Assembly (NCBI RefSeq): GCF_003986955.1 | Contig: NZ_PIPN01000005.1 | Location: forward strand, 62,001-126,000 | Direction of reading: 5' to 3' | DNA from: Aliidiomarina sedimenti | GTDB taxonomy: Bacteria; Pseudomonadota; Gammaproteobacteria; Enterobacterales; Alteromonadaceae | DNA: 64,000 bases | Shown: positions 57,093 to 64,000 of the stretch, piece after piece | How positions within the stretch are numbered: position 1 is the first letter of the stretch | How the letters are laid out: each line of letters opens with the position of its first letter | The notes under the pieces: model-generated | The model's database searches: none | The model's input: the letters and a program-made list of their open reading frames with translations, nothing else | Told to the model about the DNA's origin: nothing | Position numbers and translations under genes: made by a program

Positions 57093-57236
57093 AGATATCC
57101 TTAGCATGCTGGTGAAAACCCAGTGAAACGATCACGCTCAAAGTGAACCTTTTATACCAGCAACCGTTCCAAGCTCCAACTGAGTTCGTTTTCACAATCG
57201 TTCTATACGTCTGTTTTACTAAACAAGGATACATTC

Positions 57237-57938
57237 ATGCGTTCTTTTTCGTTCATCTCAGTCATCACGACTTTGTCACTCACGCTGTTGCTGGTAGCCG
57301 GTTGCAGCGCCCAGGCCAATACCGCTAACGATGAGGACCAGATTGTGGTCTCCGGGCAGGGCACGGTGCACGTGGTGCCCGATACCATGCGCTTTAGCCT
57401 GTGGGTCGAAGCCGACGGCCATCAGCTAAGCCCGATTAAAACCCAGGTCGACCAAATTACTGCCGCCATCTTAAACCAGTTGCAGCAACGCGATATCAAA
57501 AGAGAAGACATGCGTTCGTTCCAGCTGGCAATTCATCCGAAGTATAAACGAGAAGGCGATCAAACCGTACAGGACGGTTTTCAGGTAAGCCGTCAGATTG
57601 ACGTGACCCTGCGTGATGCCAGTAATTTCGACCACCTGATCGACTATGCACTTGCCCAGGGCGTCACGCGTGTGGGAAGTATTCAGTATCAGTTAGGAGA
57701 TGCCAGCGAAGCGTCGCAGCAGGCTTTATTGCGCGCCATTGATGATGCCCACACCAAGGCTACGTTGATCGCTGAACACAGCGACCGCGAGCTTGGTTCA
57801 ATCATCACCATCCGCGAAAGCAGCAGCAACGGCTCCCCTGTTATGCGCATGGCTGCTGAAAGCCGCACAATGGACGTCTCAGAGCCTGGCCAGCAAGCCA
57901 TTAACGCACAGGTTGAAGTCGTTTTCCGCTTACGTTAA
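57237..57938 (+). CDS. SIMPL-domain (DUF541) lipoprotein
   Basis: A 233-residue exported protein with a signal peptide and lipobox VAGC (Cys ~23), so probably anchored in the outer membrane. It contains the SIMPL/DUF541 fold: IVVSGQGTVHVVPDTMRFSL, LQQRDIKREDMRSFQLAIHP, and the C-terminal QQALLRAIDDAHTKATLIAE and INAQVEVVFRL. E. coli YggE is a related protein linked to oxidative stress. It is divergent from recX, and its stop overlaps the convergent agmatine deiminase-like gene by 4 bp. Confidence 0.88.
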   Translation: MRSFSFISVITTLSLTLLLVAGCSAQANTANDEDQIVVSGQGTVHVVPDTMRFSLWVEADGHQLSPIKTQVDQITAAILNQLQQRDIKREDMRSFQLAIHPKYKREGDQTVQDGFQVSRQIDVTLRDASNFDHLIDYALAQGVTRVGSIQYQLGDASEASQQALLRAIDDAHTKATLIAEHSDRELGSIITIRESSSNGSPVMRMAAESRTMDVSEPGQQAINAQVEVVFRLR

Positions 57939-59035
57939 ACCACGGCGTGGCTGGCGCAGTGCCAGCCACCACCGCCGGGTAACAGTGCCCTTGCCGGTAA
58001 CTCGATCACCGTCAGCCGGGGTTCAGCCTGCTCAATTAAACCCCGGGCAAGAGCATCTTCAGGCACGCCAAAAGTTGGCATCGCGTAGATGTCTCCAAGC
58101 CGGATACCGTTGCAGTAGCTGGCACACAGGGGCATACCTGGCGGACGCTGCAATGTATTTGAGCGGCGTCGTATACTAAGCGCCTCGGCTTCGCTCAATT
58201 GCAGTTGCGGCATCGGTAACGGCAGTAACTCGACGGCCAGTTGCTGCTCGCTCAGTTGCTGACGTAAATCGGCAACTGTCTGCTGACACCCTTCGTATTC
58301 AGGGTGCATCGGGTCGTCCGGTAGCGTCACCGCCAGTGTGCGCGGGCTTAAAAACGTCAGCAAATTGTCCGCATGACCACCCGTTTCATCACAGACTAAG
58401 CCCTGTGCCAGGGCAATAATATTGCGTGCTGCAAAGCTATCGCGAAATAACTGATGCAAGGTTTCCTGATTAAGAGTGGGGTTGCGCTTCGGCTCCAGTA
58501 CTGACGAGGCTACATATAGCAATAGTCCCTCGCCATTGGTGTGCAATGAGCCACCTTCCAAGACCAAATCAAGGGGTTCGCGGTCTAACTGATAGCGCTT
58601 ACAAAGCCAGTCGCGGGCCGCCAGGTCATCGGCAAAATCCGGATCAAGGCCGCCCCAGCCATTAAAGCCAGTGAGCAGACTAACAACCCTGCCGGGTTCA
58701 TGGGGCAACGATGTCGGATCGGAGCATGTAGCCGATTGCTGAACATAAAAAGGTGCGCAGTCGCGCACCCATATATCCGCATAATCAACCACATCAAGCT
58801 GAATAGAGGAGAGCTGATGCGTTTTTAACTGCTCGGCTGCATTGGCCGCAGAGGACGAATGCACCTGCAGCACCAGCTGGATTGAACGTGCCTGCAGCAA
58901 GGGCTGCAGTCTGCATAAAGTATCCACAACTGCTTGCTGCGCAGCTACCGCCTGAAACGGCCAGATATCAGTACGCCAGGGCCAGCGCAGTATTAGCGCC
59001 CGCCGAGGCGACCATTCAGGAAGAAGAACGTCCAT
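57935..59035 (-). CDS. Agmatine deiminase / peptidyl-arginine deiminase family enzyme
   Basis: A 366-residue guanidino-group-modifying enzyme starting at [20 protein letters not shown] (ATG 59033-59035, 20 bases inside rluB). Family residues are visible: [44 protein letters not shown] and the catalytic Cys in the C-terminal [12 protein letters not shown]. It likely converts agmatine to N-carbamoylputrescine, but the substrate may differ because the sequence diverges from plant enzymes. No carbamoylputrescine amidase gene is nearby. It is last in the yciV–yciO–scpA–scpB–rluB operon. The Shine-Dalgarno is weak, so coupling to rluB is likely. Confidence 0.85.
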   Translation of the reverse strand: MDVLLPEWSPRRALILRWPWRTDIWPFQAVAAQQAVVDTLCRLQPLLQARSIQLVLQVHSSSAANAAEQLKTHQLSSIQLDVVDYADIWVRDCAPFYVQQSATCSDPTSLPHEPGRVVSLLTGFNGWGGLDPDFADDLAARDWLCKRYQLDREPLDLVLEGGSLHTNGEGLLLYVASSVLEPKRNPTLNQETLHQLFRDSFAARNIIALAQGLVCDETGGHADNLLTFLSPRTLAVTLPDDPMHPEYEGCQQTVADLRQQLSEQQLAVELLPLPMPQLQLSEAEALSIRRRSNTLQRPPGMPLCASYCNGIRLGDIYAMPTFGVPEDALARGLIEQAEPRLTVIELPARALLPGGGGWHCASHAVV

Positions 59036-59954
59036 TGCGGGTGGAAGGCTTCCTCGCCGGTGATTTTGATTTACTGCGTGGTGATGATTTAGAGCTGTCC
59101 GGCTTGCTACCTGACCCCGCCCGGCCATGCTTACTGCGTCGCACGGCTCGGCGCGCGCGTTGCAGTTGCCGCTTGCCTTCTTTCTTATCAGTCATACTAA
59201 CAAAGCTTTGCTCTTCTTTCGGCAAGTCAACCAGTCTGCGAAGGTAGTTGACGCGGTCTAACGGCAACTCCATCCATGCCCCCTGAACCAGGCCTTTCTC
59301 CAGCTTGACGTCACCATAACGAACGCGGATCAGGCGGCTCACCTGCATTCCCTGAGATTCCCACAAGCGCCGTACTTCACGGTTGCGACCTTCAGTCAGG
59401 GTGACATGGAACCACTGGTTCATCCCTTCGGCAGCCGTTGGCACTATTTTCTTAAAACGGGCGGGCCCATCGTCCAGTTTCACCCCACCGCGCAAGTTAT
59501 GCAGGTGATGGTGCATGACCTCGCCAAACACACGGACCGCATATTCACGTTCAATTTCCCGGCTTGGGTGCATTAATCGGTTTGCCAGTTCACCGTCTGT
59601 AGTAAACAGCAGCAACCCGGATGTATTCACATCCAGTCGGCCGACTGCAATCCAGCGCGCACCATGCAATTTAGGCAGACGGTCATAGACGGTTGGGCGG
59701 CCTTCGGGGTCTTTTCGTGTTACCAGCTCGCCTTCAGGCTTGTGGTACATCAAAACCCGGCACACCATGGACGTTTCGTCTTTGACCACCACTTTATGGC
59801 CGTCGATACGCACGTCGGCCTCGCCTTCAATACGCTCGCCCAACTGAGCCACATGACCGTCCACGCGGATACGTCCGCTGGCAATCATCTGTTCGATTTC
59901 GCGGCGCGAGCCGTGCCCTGAACGGGCCAGTACTTTCTGTAACTTCTCAGTCAT
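59016..59954 (-). CDS. rluB: 23S rRNA pseudouridine(2605) synthase RluB
   Basis: Makes pseudouridine 2605 in 23S rRNA. The 312-residue protein has an S4 RNA-binding domain ([19 protein letters not shown], 4-60) and a RsuA-type catalytic domain with the Asp in [20 protein letters not shown] and [16 protein letters not shown] Lys/Arg/Ser-rich tail (about 255-312) is probably disordered and RNA-binding. It lies 2 bp after scpB, as in many gammaproteobacteria. Confidence 0.95.
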   Translation of the reverse strand: MTEKLQKVLARSGHGSRREIEQMIASGRIRVDGHVAQLGERIEGEADVRIDGHKVVVKDETSMVCRVLMYHKPEGELVTRKDPEGRPTVYDRLPKLHGARWIAVGRLDVNTSGLLLFTTDGELANRLMHPSREIEREYAVRVFGEVMHHHLHNLRGGVKLDDGPARFKKIVPTAAEGMNQWFHVTLTEGRNREVRRLWESQGMQVSRLIRVRYGDVKLEKGLVQGAWMELPLDRVNYLRRLVDLPKEEQSFVSMTDKKEGKRQLQRARRAVRRSKHGRAGSGSKPDSSKSSPRSKSKSPARKPSTRNGRSSS

Positions 59955-59956
59955 AG

Positions 59957-60568
59957 TTAATGCAATGTCGCCTTGGTTTCGCCACGCTCTCGCGTGTCTG
60001 GTTCGTGATCGGCCGCTTGTGGTTCGGCCAGTGCTTCAAGCTCTGGGCGTTCTGCTGCCAGTGCCGGAAGATCCGCTATGGATTGTAAAGAAAAATAATC
60101 TAAAAATGCTTTCGTGGTTGCATACAACGACGGCCGTCCCGGGACTTCTTTCTGCCCCACTACCTTTACCCAGCCACGTTCCTGCAAGGTTCGCATAATC
60201 TGAGTGCTGACAGAAACTCCCCGCACCGCCTCAATCTCTCCGCGGGTGACCGGCTGACGCCAGGCAATCAATGCCAGCGTTTCCAGCAATGCCGCAGAGT
60301 AACGTGGGGACCGCTCCTGCCACATATTTGCCAAAGCCGGTGCCAGTTCGGCACGGGTCTGAAACCGGTAGCCTGAGGCCACTTCCACCAATTGTACCCC
60401 ACGCTCCTGGTAATCTGCTATTAATTCATCCAGGATCTGGCGCAAGCGAGGGCGGTTCAGCTTATATCCGGACAACGCGCCCTGCATCAGCTGATCCAAT
60501 GTGATTGCTTCATTAGCAGCAAACAATGCCGCTTCAACCAGCTGTTTTAACTGACTGTCTTTGATCAT
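59957..60568 (-). CDS. scpB: Segregation and condensation protein B
   Basis: Winged-helix (kite) subunit of the SMC condensin complex. The 203-residue protein has two winged-helix domains ([40 protein letters not shown] with [16 protein letters not shown], and [18 protein letters not shown]). Its start overlaps scpA by 4 bases (ATGA). The partner smc is at 10.6-14 kb. Confidence 0.96.
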   Translation of the reverse strand: MIKDSQLKQLVEAALFAANEAITLDQLMQGALSGYKLNRPRLRQILDELIADYQERGVQLVEVASGYRFQTRAELAPALANMWQERSPRYSAALLETLALIAWRQPVTRGEIEAVRGVSVSTQIMRTLQERGWVKVVGQKEVPGRPSLYATTKAFLDYFSLQSIADLPALAAERPELEALAEPQAADHEPDTRERGETKATLH

Positions 60569-61347
60569 TTTGCATCCACATAAATCATTGAAAAATTTTC
60601 TGCCTGGGTGAGCCGGATCATGCCCTCTTTATTCAGTTCCAATAACGCCAGAAAGCTAACCACTACCCCGGCACGCCCTTCAGCGACCTCGAAAAGCTGC
60701 TGGAACTGGAGCCGCGGCTGGCTTTGCAGCCGATCCAATATGCTACTCATGCGCTCACGCGTCGACAAGGTTTCACGACTGACATGATGATGCTGGGTTA
60801 CATCGATTTGGCGCATCACCGCGCGCATCGCCGTTACTAAGTCATCTAACCCAACTTGCGGCGGCTCTGGTTCGCTGTCGTCGGCCTGAACCAGCGCACT
60901 CCCAATAAAAAAGTCGCGCTCCTGCTGAGGCTGGCTGTCCAGCTCCATCGCGCCCTGGCGAATAATCTCATATTCTTTCAGGCGGCGGATTAACTCTGCC
61001 CTGGGGTCATCTTCCTCGTCATCTTCTGCCGGCGGCCGCGGTAGCAGCAAGCGGCTTTTAATTTCAGCCAGCATGGCGGCCATCACCAGATAGTCGGCAG
61101 CCAGTTCCAGCTTCAATTCGCGCATCAGGTCGACGTAGGTCATGTACTGGCGAATCACATCGAGAATAGGTAAGTCCAGAATATTCATCTGATCGCGTCG
61201 GATCAGGTACAACAACAGGTCCATCGGGCCACTGAATGCATCCAGCATCAGTTCCAGAGCATCTGGCGGAATATACAGGTTTTCCGGACGTTCCAGTACC
61301 GGTTCGCCACGCACAAAGCCTAAGGGCAAGGACTGCTGTTCAGCCAC
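60565..61347 (-). CDS. scpA: Segregation and condensation protein A
   Basis: Kleisin that bridges the SMC heads. The 260-residue protein has the N-terminal kleisin helices (FSGPMDLLLYLIRRDQMNIL, ELAADYLVMAAMLAEIKSRL), a central acidic stretch with DDEEDDP and the C-terminal winged helix (FQQLFEVAEGRAGVVVSFLA, LLELNKEGMIRLTQ). It precedes scpB with translational coupling and lies 23 bp behind yciO. Confidence 0.96.
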   Translation of the reverse strand: MAEQQSLPLGFVRGEPVLERPENLYIPPDALELMLDAFSGPMDLLLYLIRRDQMNILDLPILDVIRQYMTYVDLMRELKLELAADYLVMAAMLAEIKSRLLLPRPPAEDDEEDDPRAELIRRLKEYEIIRQGAMELDSQPQQERDFFIGSALVQADDSEPEPPQVGLDDLVTAMRAVMRQIDVTQHHHVSRETLSTRERMSSILDRLQSQPRLQFQQLFEVAEGRAGVVVSFLALLELNKEGMIRLTQAENFSMIYVDAK

Positions 61348-61370
61348 TTATGAACTCCTGTTCCGTACTG

Positions 61371-61994
61371 TTAATCCGCAAAGGGGCCCGGGTCGCCCTG
61401 CCCTTCCCGCAGCACGCTAACATCGCCATCGGCCATGTCAATTACTGTGGTCGGTTGCTCGCCAATATGGCCACCGTCAATGATCACCCCAACCTGATTG
61501 CCTAAGCGCTGTTCAATTTCATACGGGTCTGATTCTGCCATTTCATTGCCTGGCAAGATTAAGCTGGTCGACATCAAAGGCTCATTTAATTCAGCCAACA
61601 ATGCCTGCGCTATTGGATTCGCCGGCACCCGCAAACCTATGGTTTTACGTTTTGGGTTCAATAGCCGTTTAGGCACCTCTTTGGTTCCTTTAAGAATAAA
61701 AGTATAACCCCCCGGGGTATTGTTCTTAATCAAACGAAACGCCTGATTATCAACCCGCGCGTACACCGAGAGTTCCGACAGGTCACGTACCATTAAGGTG
61801 AAATTATGGTCCTTGTCGATATCGCGAATCCGGCAAATCTGCATCAACGAATTCTTATCGCCTATCTGGCAGCCAATGGCATAGCCAGAGTCGGTCGGAT
61901 AAATGACTACCGCGCCTTGCCGGATCATTTCGACTGCTTGTTTAATTAAACGCGGCTGTGGGTCTTGCGGATGAATGTACAGGTATTCACTCAT
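61371..61994 (-). CDS. yciO: YciO, Sua5/YciO/YrdC-family protein
   Basis: A 207-residue protein with the YrdC fold: KQAVEMIRQGAVVIYPTDSG, IGCQIGDKNSLMQICRIR, PGGYTFILKGTKEVPKR, KTIGLRVPANPIAQALL and the C-terminal VGVIIDGGHIGEQPTTVID. It is related to the threonylcarbamoyl-AMP synthase TsaC, but the YciO branch is a separate group whose role is less clear. It lies 4 bp after yciV, the E. coli order. Confidence 0.93.
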   Translation of the reverse strand: MSEYLYIHPQDPQPRLIKQAVEMIRQGAVVIYPTDSGYAIGCQIGDKNSLMQICRIRDIDKDHNFTLMVRDLSELSVYARVDNQAFRLIKNNTPGGYTFILKGTKEVPKRLLNPKRKTIGLRVPANPIAQALLAELNEPLMSTSLILPGNEMAESDPYEIEQRLGNQVGVIIDGGHIGEQPTTVIDMADGDVSVLREGQGDPGPFAD

Positions 61995-61998
61995 AAAC

Positions 61999-62874
61999 TT
62001 AATGCCTTTGATCCCTAACTAAGGTACTCAGATCCCAGTGCTGCCAAACGGGTCGGCAGCCATCCGGCAAACTCAAATTACGGCCTAGCTCGCGCCAGCG
62101 GCCAGGGCCATGGAAATCAGAACCTACACTGCTCAGCAGCGTATAGTCATTTGCCAGCTGCGCTAACTGCATGCGTTGCTGCGGCGCCTGTTGACCACTG
62201 GCCACCTCAAGCGCTTCGCCGCCGACATCTTTATAGGCAGCGAGCAATCGTTTCAGCCATTTACTACTCAACTGATACGCCAGTGGATGGGCCAGCGAGG
62301 TAACACCACCCGCCGCCTGAATAGCGCCAACCGCATCTTCCAGGCTACACCACTGAGGGGCCACATACGCACAGTTGCCCTTACCTAAGTAACGTTTGAA
62401 TGCTTCATCCACCGTCGCCACATAACCGCCAGCAACCAGAGCATCCGCCAAATGCTTACGGGTAATCACCTCATCAGCATTGTCCTGTCGCGCCCGCACT
62501 GACTGCAAACAACCTTCGTCAATTTGCTGTTTACTCAATTTGTCTATCATCTGCTCAGCCCGTTCCTGACGTGCCATTTGCTGAGCCGCAATCAACTCAG
62601 TTAGCGCTGTATTGTCAAGATCGAAACACCAACCCAGGACGTGAATTTCATGCCCCTGCCAGCGACTACTAAGCTCAATGCCTGTCACTATCTGTGGCAC
62701 CACGCCGCCAGTCAGTTTGGCCGCCCGCTGACGAGCTTCTGCAATACCGGCCACGCTGTCATGATCGGTTATTGAGATCACTTCGACATGGAGGTTGTGT
62801 GCACGCTCTACCAATTCGCCAGGCGTCAGGCTGCCATCCGACGCAGTGCTGTGCATATGTAAATCAATTTTCAT
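61999..62874 (-). CDS. PHP-domain phosphoesterase YciV (RNase AM)
   Basis: PHP-family 5'-3' exoribonuclease/phosphatase; E. coli YciV (RNase AM) trims 5' ends of rRNA and degrades pAp. The 291-residue protein has the metal motifs IDLHMHSTASDGSLTPGELV, ISITDHDSVAGIAEARQRA, VTGIELSSRWQGHEIHVLGW, SLAHPLAY and SSVGSDFHGPG. It is divergent from the trp leader, as in E. coli, and starts the yciV–yciO–scpA–scpB–rluB–deiminase operon. Confidence 0.93.
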   Translation of the reverse strand: MKIDLHMHSTASDGSLTPGELVERAHNLHVEVISITDHDSVAGIAEARQRAAKLTGGVVPQIVTGIELSSRWQGHEIHVLGWCFDLDNTALTELIAAQQMARQERAEQMIDKLSKQQIDEGCLQSVRARQDNADEVITRKHLADALVAGGYVATVDEAFKRYLGKGNCAYVAPQWCSLEDAVGAIQAAGGVTSLAHPLAYQLSSKWLKRLLAAYKDVGGEALEVASGQQAPQQRMQLAQLANDYTLLSSVGSDFHGPGRWRELGRNLSLPDGCRPVWQHWDLSTLVRDQRH

Positions 62875-62919
62875 CCCACTATCATACGCGTATACGCCTG
62901 TTTAATCATCCATTCAGTA

Positions 62920-62948
62920 TTGACAGCCTCAGTCTCCGTGGGTAAGGT
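62920..62948 (+). promoter_or_regulatory. Candidate trp operon promoter, TTGACA-N17-TAAGGT
   Basis: A perfect -35 TTGACA (62920-62925) and a weak -10 TAAGGT (62943-62948) with 17-base spacing. The start would be near 62955, giving a leader of about 310 bases before trpE. A 7-bp inverted repeat, TTCCTGA (62967-62973) with TCAGGAA (62981-62987), follows. I do not see a recognisable TrpR operator. Confidence 0.55.
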
Positions 62949-63015
62949 ATAGCCAACATAGACAACTTCCTGATCCGTACTCAGGAAATTTTCAGCAGAC
63001 TAAAGCGGATTCGCG

Positions 63016-63153
63016 ATGAAAATCATGCAAATCGATTCAACAACAGTGCACAACAACCAACCTAACCGTTGGTGGTGGCATCACGCAACTATGCGGGTGC
63101 TGTTGTTATCTTTTTGTCTGCAACCAAGCACGTTAGCGCCAACCAGAGCCTAG
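63016..63153 (+). CDS. trpL: trp operon leader peptide (45 residues, WWW control codons)
   Basis: A short frame with ATG at 63016 that includes three consecutive Trp codons at 63070-63078 (NRWWWHH, residues 19-21) and stops at 63153. It lies between the trp promoter and a strong terminator, directly before trpE. It is the classic attenuator sensor: at low Trp-tRNA the ribosome stalls on the Trp codons. The peptide is much longer than E. coli TrpL (14 residues) because ~24 residues follow the control codons. The Shine-Dalgarno is poor. Confidence 0.88.
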   Translation: MKIMQIDSTTVHNNQPNRWWWHHATMRVLLLSFCLQPSTLAPTRA

Positions 63154-63178
63154 CGTCAGCAACGAAAAGAAAATCAAT

Positions 63179-63210
63179 AAAAAAGCCCGCAACCTTTGCG
63201 GGCTTTTTTA
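63179..63210 (+). terminator. trp attenuator terminator (3:4 hairpin)
   Basis: Stem GCCCGCAA (63185-63192) with TTGCGGGC (63196-63203), 3-base loop, followed by six T. The left arm GCCCGCA can instead pair with TGCGGGT at 63092-63098, just after the Trp codons (2:3 antiterminator). A 1:2 stem, AACAACAG (63039-63046) with CTGTTGTT (63100-63107), encloses the Trp codons. Confidence 0.85.
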
Positions 63211-63265
63211 TTGAGCCCGGCAGAGGCAGGCGACGACAATCACTTATTAGATTCGGGAAAATACA

Positions 63266-64000
63266 ATGCAGCCGGCAAAAGATATACAACTTGGTTTTGT
63301 AGAACCTATTTCTATTCGCCTCGACTACCAGGCCGAACCCCTGAGCGTGCTAAATACACTGGCCACTAAGGATGGGGAGCACCTCTTACTCGAATCAGCC
63401 GAAGTCGATTCGAAACAAAACCTGAAAAGTTTGCTGATGGTGGATGCTGCGCTGCGTATTCGCTGTGACGGGCTGCAGGTTGAAGTCAGCGCACTGAGTG
63501 ACAATGGCACGCCGTTACTCGACTATCTTCAACAGCAACTGCTGGAGCAGCACGGCGACCAGTTTACACTTCAGCGTAATGGCACCGAGTTGAGCATTCA
63601 TTGTCCGCAAGCCCCCATTCACCTGAATGAGGATGCCCGATTGCAGGCTCCGGGAAACCTGACCCCACTGCGCCTTTTACAACAGTTAGAAAGCACCCGA
63701 GCGCACCCGTTTGCAGTGTTTCTCGGCGGCGTCTTCGGCTACGACCTGATCGCCAGTTTCGAAGATTTACCCGCGGTCAGTGCCGGCCATAACAACTGCC
63801 CGGATTATCAGTTCTATTTTGCCGAAAGCCTGATTGTCATGGACCACCAGGCGCAGCGTACTGAGCTTATCGCGACACTCATCGGCGGCGACAATCTGGC
63901 GCAACGCGAAGAACGGCTGTATCAGCGCATGGGCGAACTAAGCGCCCGTTTACAACGGCCAAAGCCAGTCAGCCCGGTGACCAGCGAAACGCCTGCAACC
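63266..64000 (+). CDS. trpE: Anthranilate synthase component I, N-terminal part (runs off the right edge)
   Basis: Converts chorismate to anthranilate with TrpG, the first step of tryptophan synthesis. The first 245 residues are in the window, starting at ATG 63266 with GGGA about 9 bases upstream. The N-terminal feedback-binding motif LLLESAEVDSK (residues 47-57) identifies TrpE rather than PabB. It continues with VFLGGVFGYDLIASFEDLP. The chorismate-binding catalytic region lies beyond the window. The gene follows the trpL attenuator. Confidence 0.95.
   Translation, partial: MQPAKDIQLGFVEPISIRLDYQAEPLSVLNTLATKDGEHLLLESAEVDSKQNLKSLLMVDAALRIRCDGLQVEVSALSDNGTPLLDYLQQQLLEQHGDQFTLQRNGTELSIHCPQAPIHLNEDARLQAPGNLTPLRLLQQLESTRAHPFAVFLGGVFGYDLIASFEDLPAVSAGHNNCPDYQFYFAESLIVMDHQAQRTELIATLIGGDNLAQREERLYQRMGELSARLQRPKPVSPVTSETPAT

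Noticed and set aside
62949-63015. Possible TrpR operator in the trp leader
   Set aside because: The only symmetry (TTCCTGA/TCAGGAA) does not contain the CTAG cores of TrpR sites, so no operator is claimed.

Overview
The window is a gene-dense, roughly 53% GC chromosomal segment of a marine-type gammaproteobacterium. Gene content and order point to the Alteromonadales, most likely the Idiomarinaceae (Idiomarina, Pseudidiomarina or Aliidiomarina). This placement is an inference from protein style and synteny; no database search was made. Many blocks keep the E. coli neighbourhood: dnaQ/rnhA–yafS–gloB–mltD; rpsP–rimM–trmD–rplS with yfjD, ypjD and ffh; alaS–csrA–tRNA-Ser–tRNA-Arg; and trp–yciV–yciO–rluB. 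I see no insertion sequence, prophage, CRISPR array or rRNA.

Layout. 1-7.5 kb: a partial secreted protein, dnaQ, divergent rnhA, a four-gene sulfur module (TauE exporter, rhodanese, two YeeE/YedE half-transporters) behind a full-consensus promoter and a palindrome, then yafS, gloB, mltD and a small secreted protein. 7.5-14 kb: smc–zipA–ligA operon. 14-23 kb: an outer-membrane barrel, a periplasmic binding-like protein, rmuC, class I fumarase, pabB, a CoA-type Nudix hydrolase, sdaA and cysB. 23-28 kb: signalling cluster with a soluble histidine kinase, a membrane coiled-coil protein, yciH, an HsbR/HsbA-like partner-switching pair and a double-receiver protein. 28-34.5 kb: two secreted amidohydrolase-fold proteins, cytochrome c-prime, a b561-type cytochrome and a lone receiver. 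34.5-38.3 kb: tyrA, a DnaJ-related protein and an ECF sigma/anti-sigma/DUF4097 operon. 38.4-44.2 kb: ribosomal operon rpsP–rimM–trmD–rplS, a CorC-family protein, ypjD and ffh. 44.2-52.8 kb: an SLT lipoprotein, gshA, a BarA-like hybrid kinase with a 55-residue membrane partner, and the oadGAB sodium pump. 52.9-57.1 kb: tRNA-Ser/Arg/Arg, csrA, alaS, recX. 57.2-64 kb: a SIMPL lipoprotein, an agmatine-deiminase-like enzyme, rluB, scpB, scpA, yciO, yciV, then a tryptophan attenuator (a leader peptide with three consecutive Trp codons plus a terminator) and the start of trpE.

How it fits together. Chromosome maintenance is well represented (dnaQ, rnhA, ligA, smc with scpA/scpB 47 kb away, rmuC, recX). 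Chorismate is drawn on by three branches here: pabB (folate), tyrA (Tyr) and trpE (Trp). Serine and oxaloacetate breakdown (sdaA, oadGAB), fumarase and secreted hydrolases fit an amino-acid- and peptide-using marine lifestyle. The least ordinary items are the sulfur module placed inside the dnaQ–mltD block, the fully readable trp attenuator, the 5-prime UUCG hairpin at the start of the rpsP transcript, the partner-switching cluster, the degenerate/intact amidohydrolase pair, and a short membrane gene coupled to the hybrid kinase.
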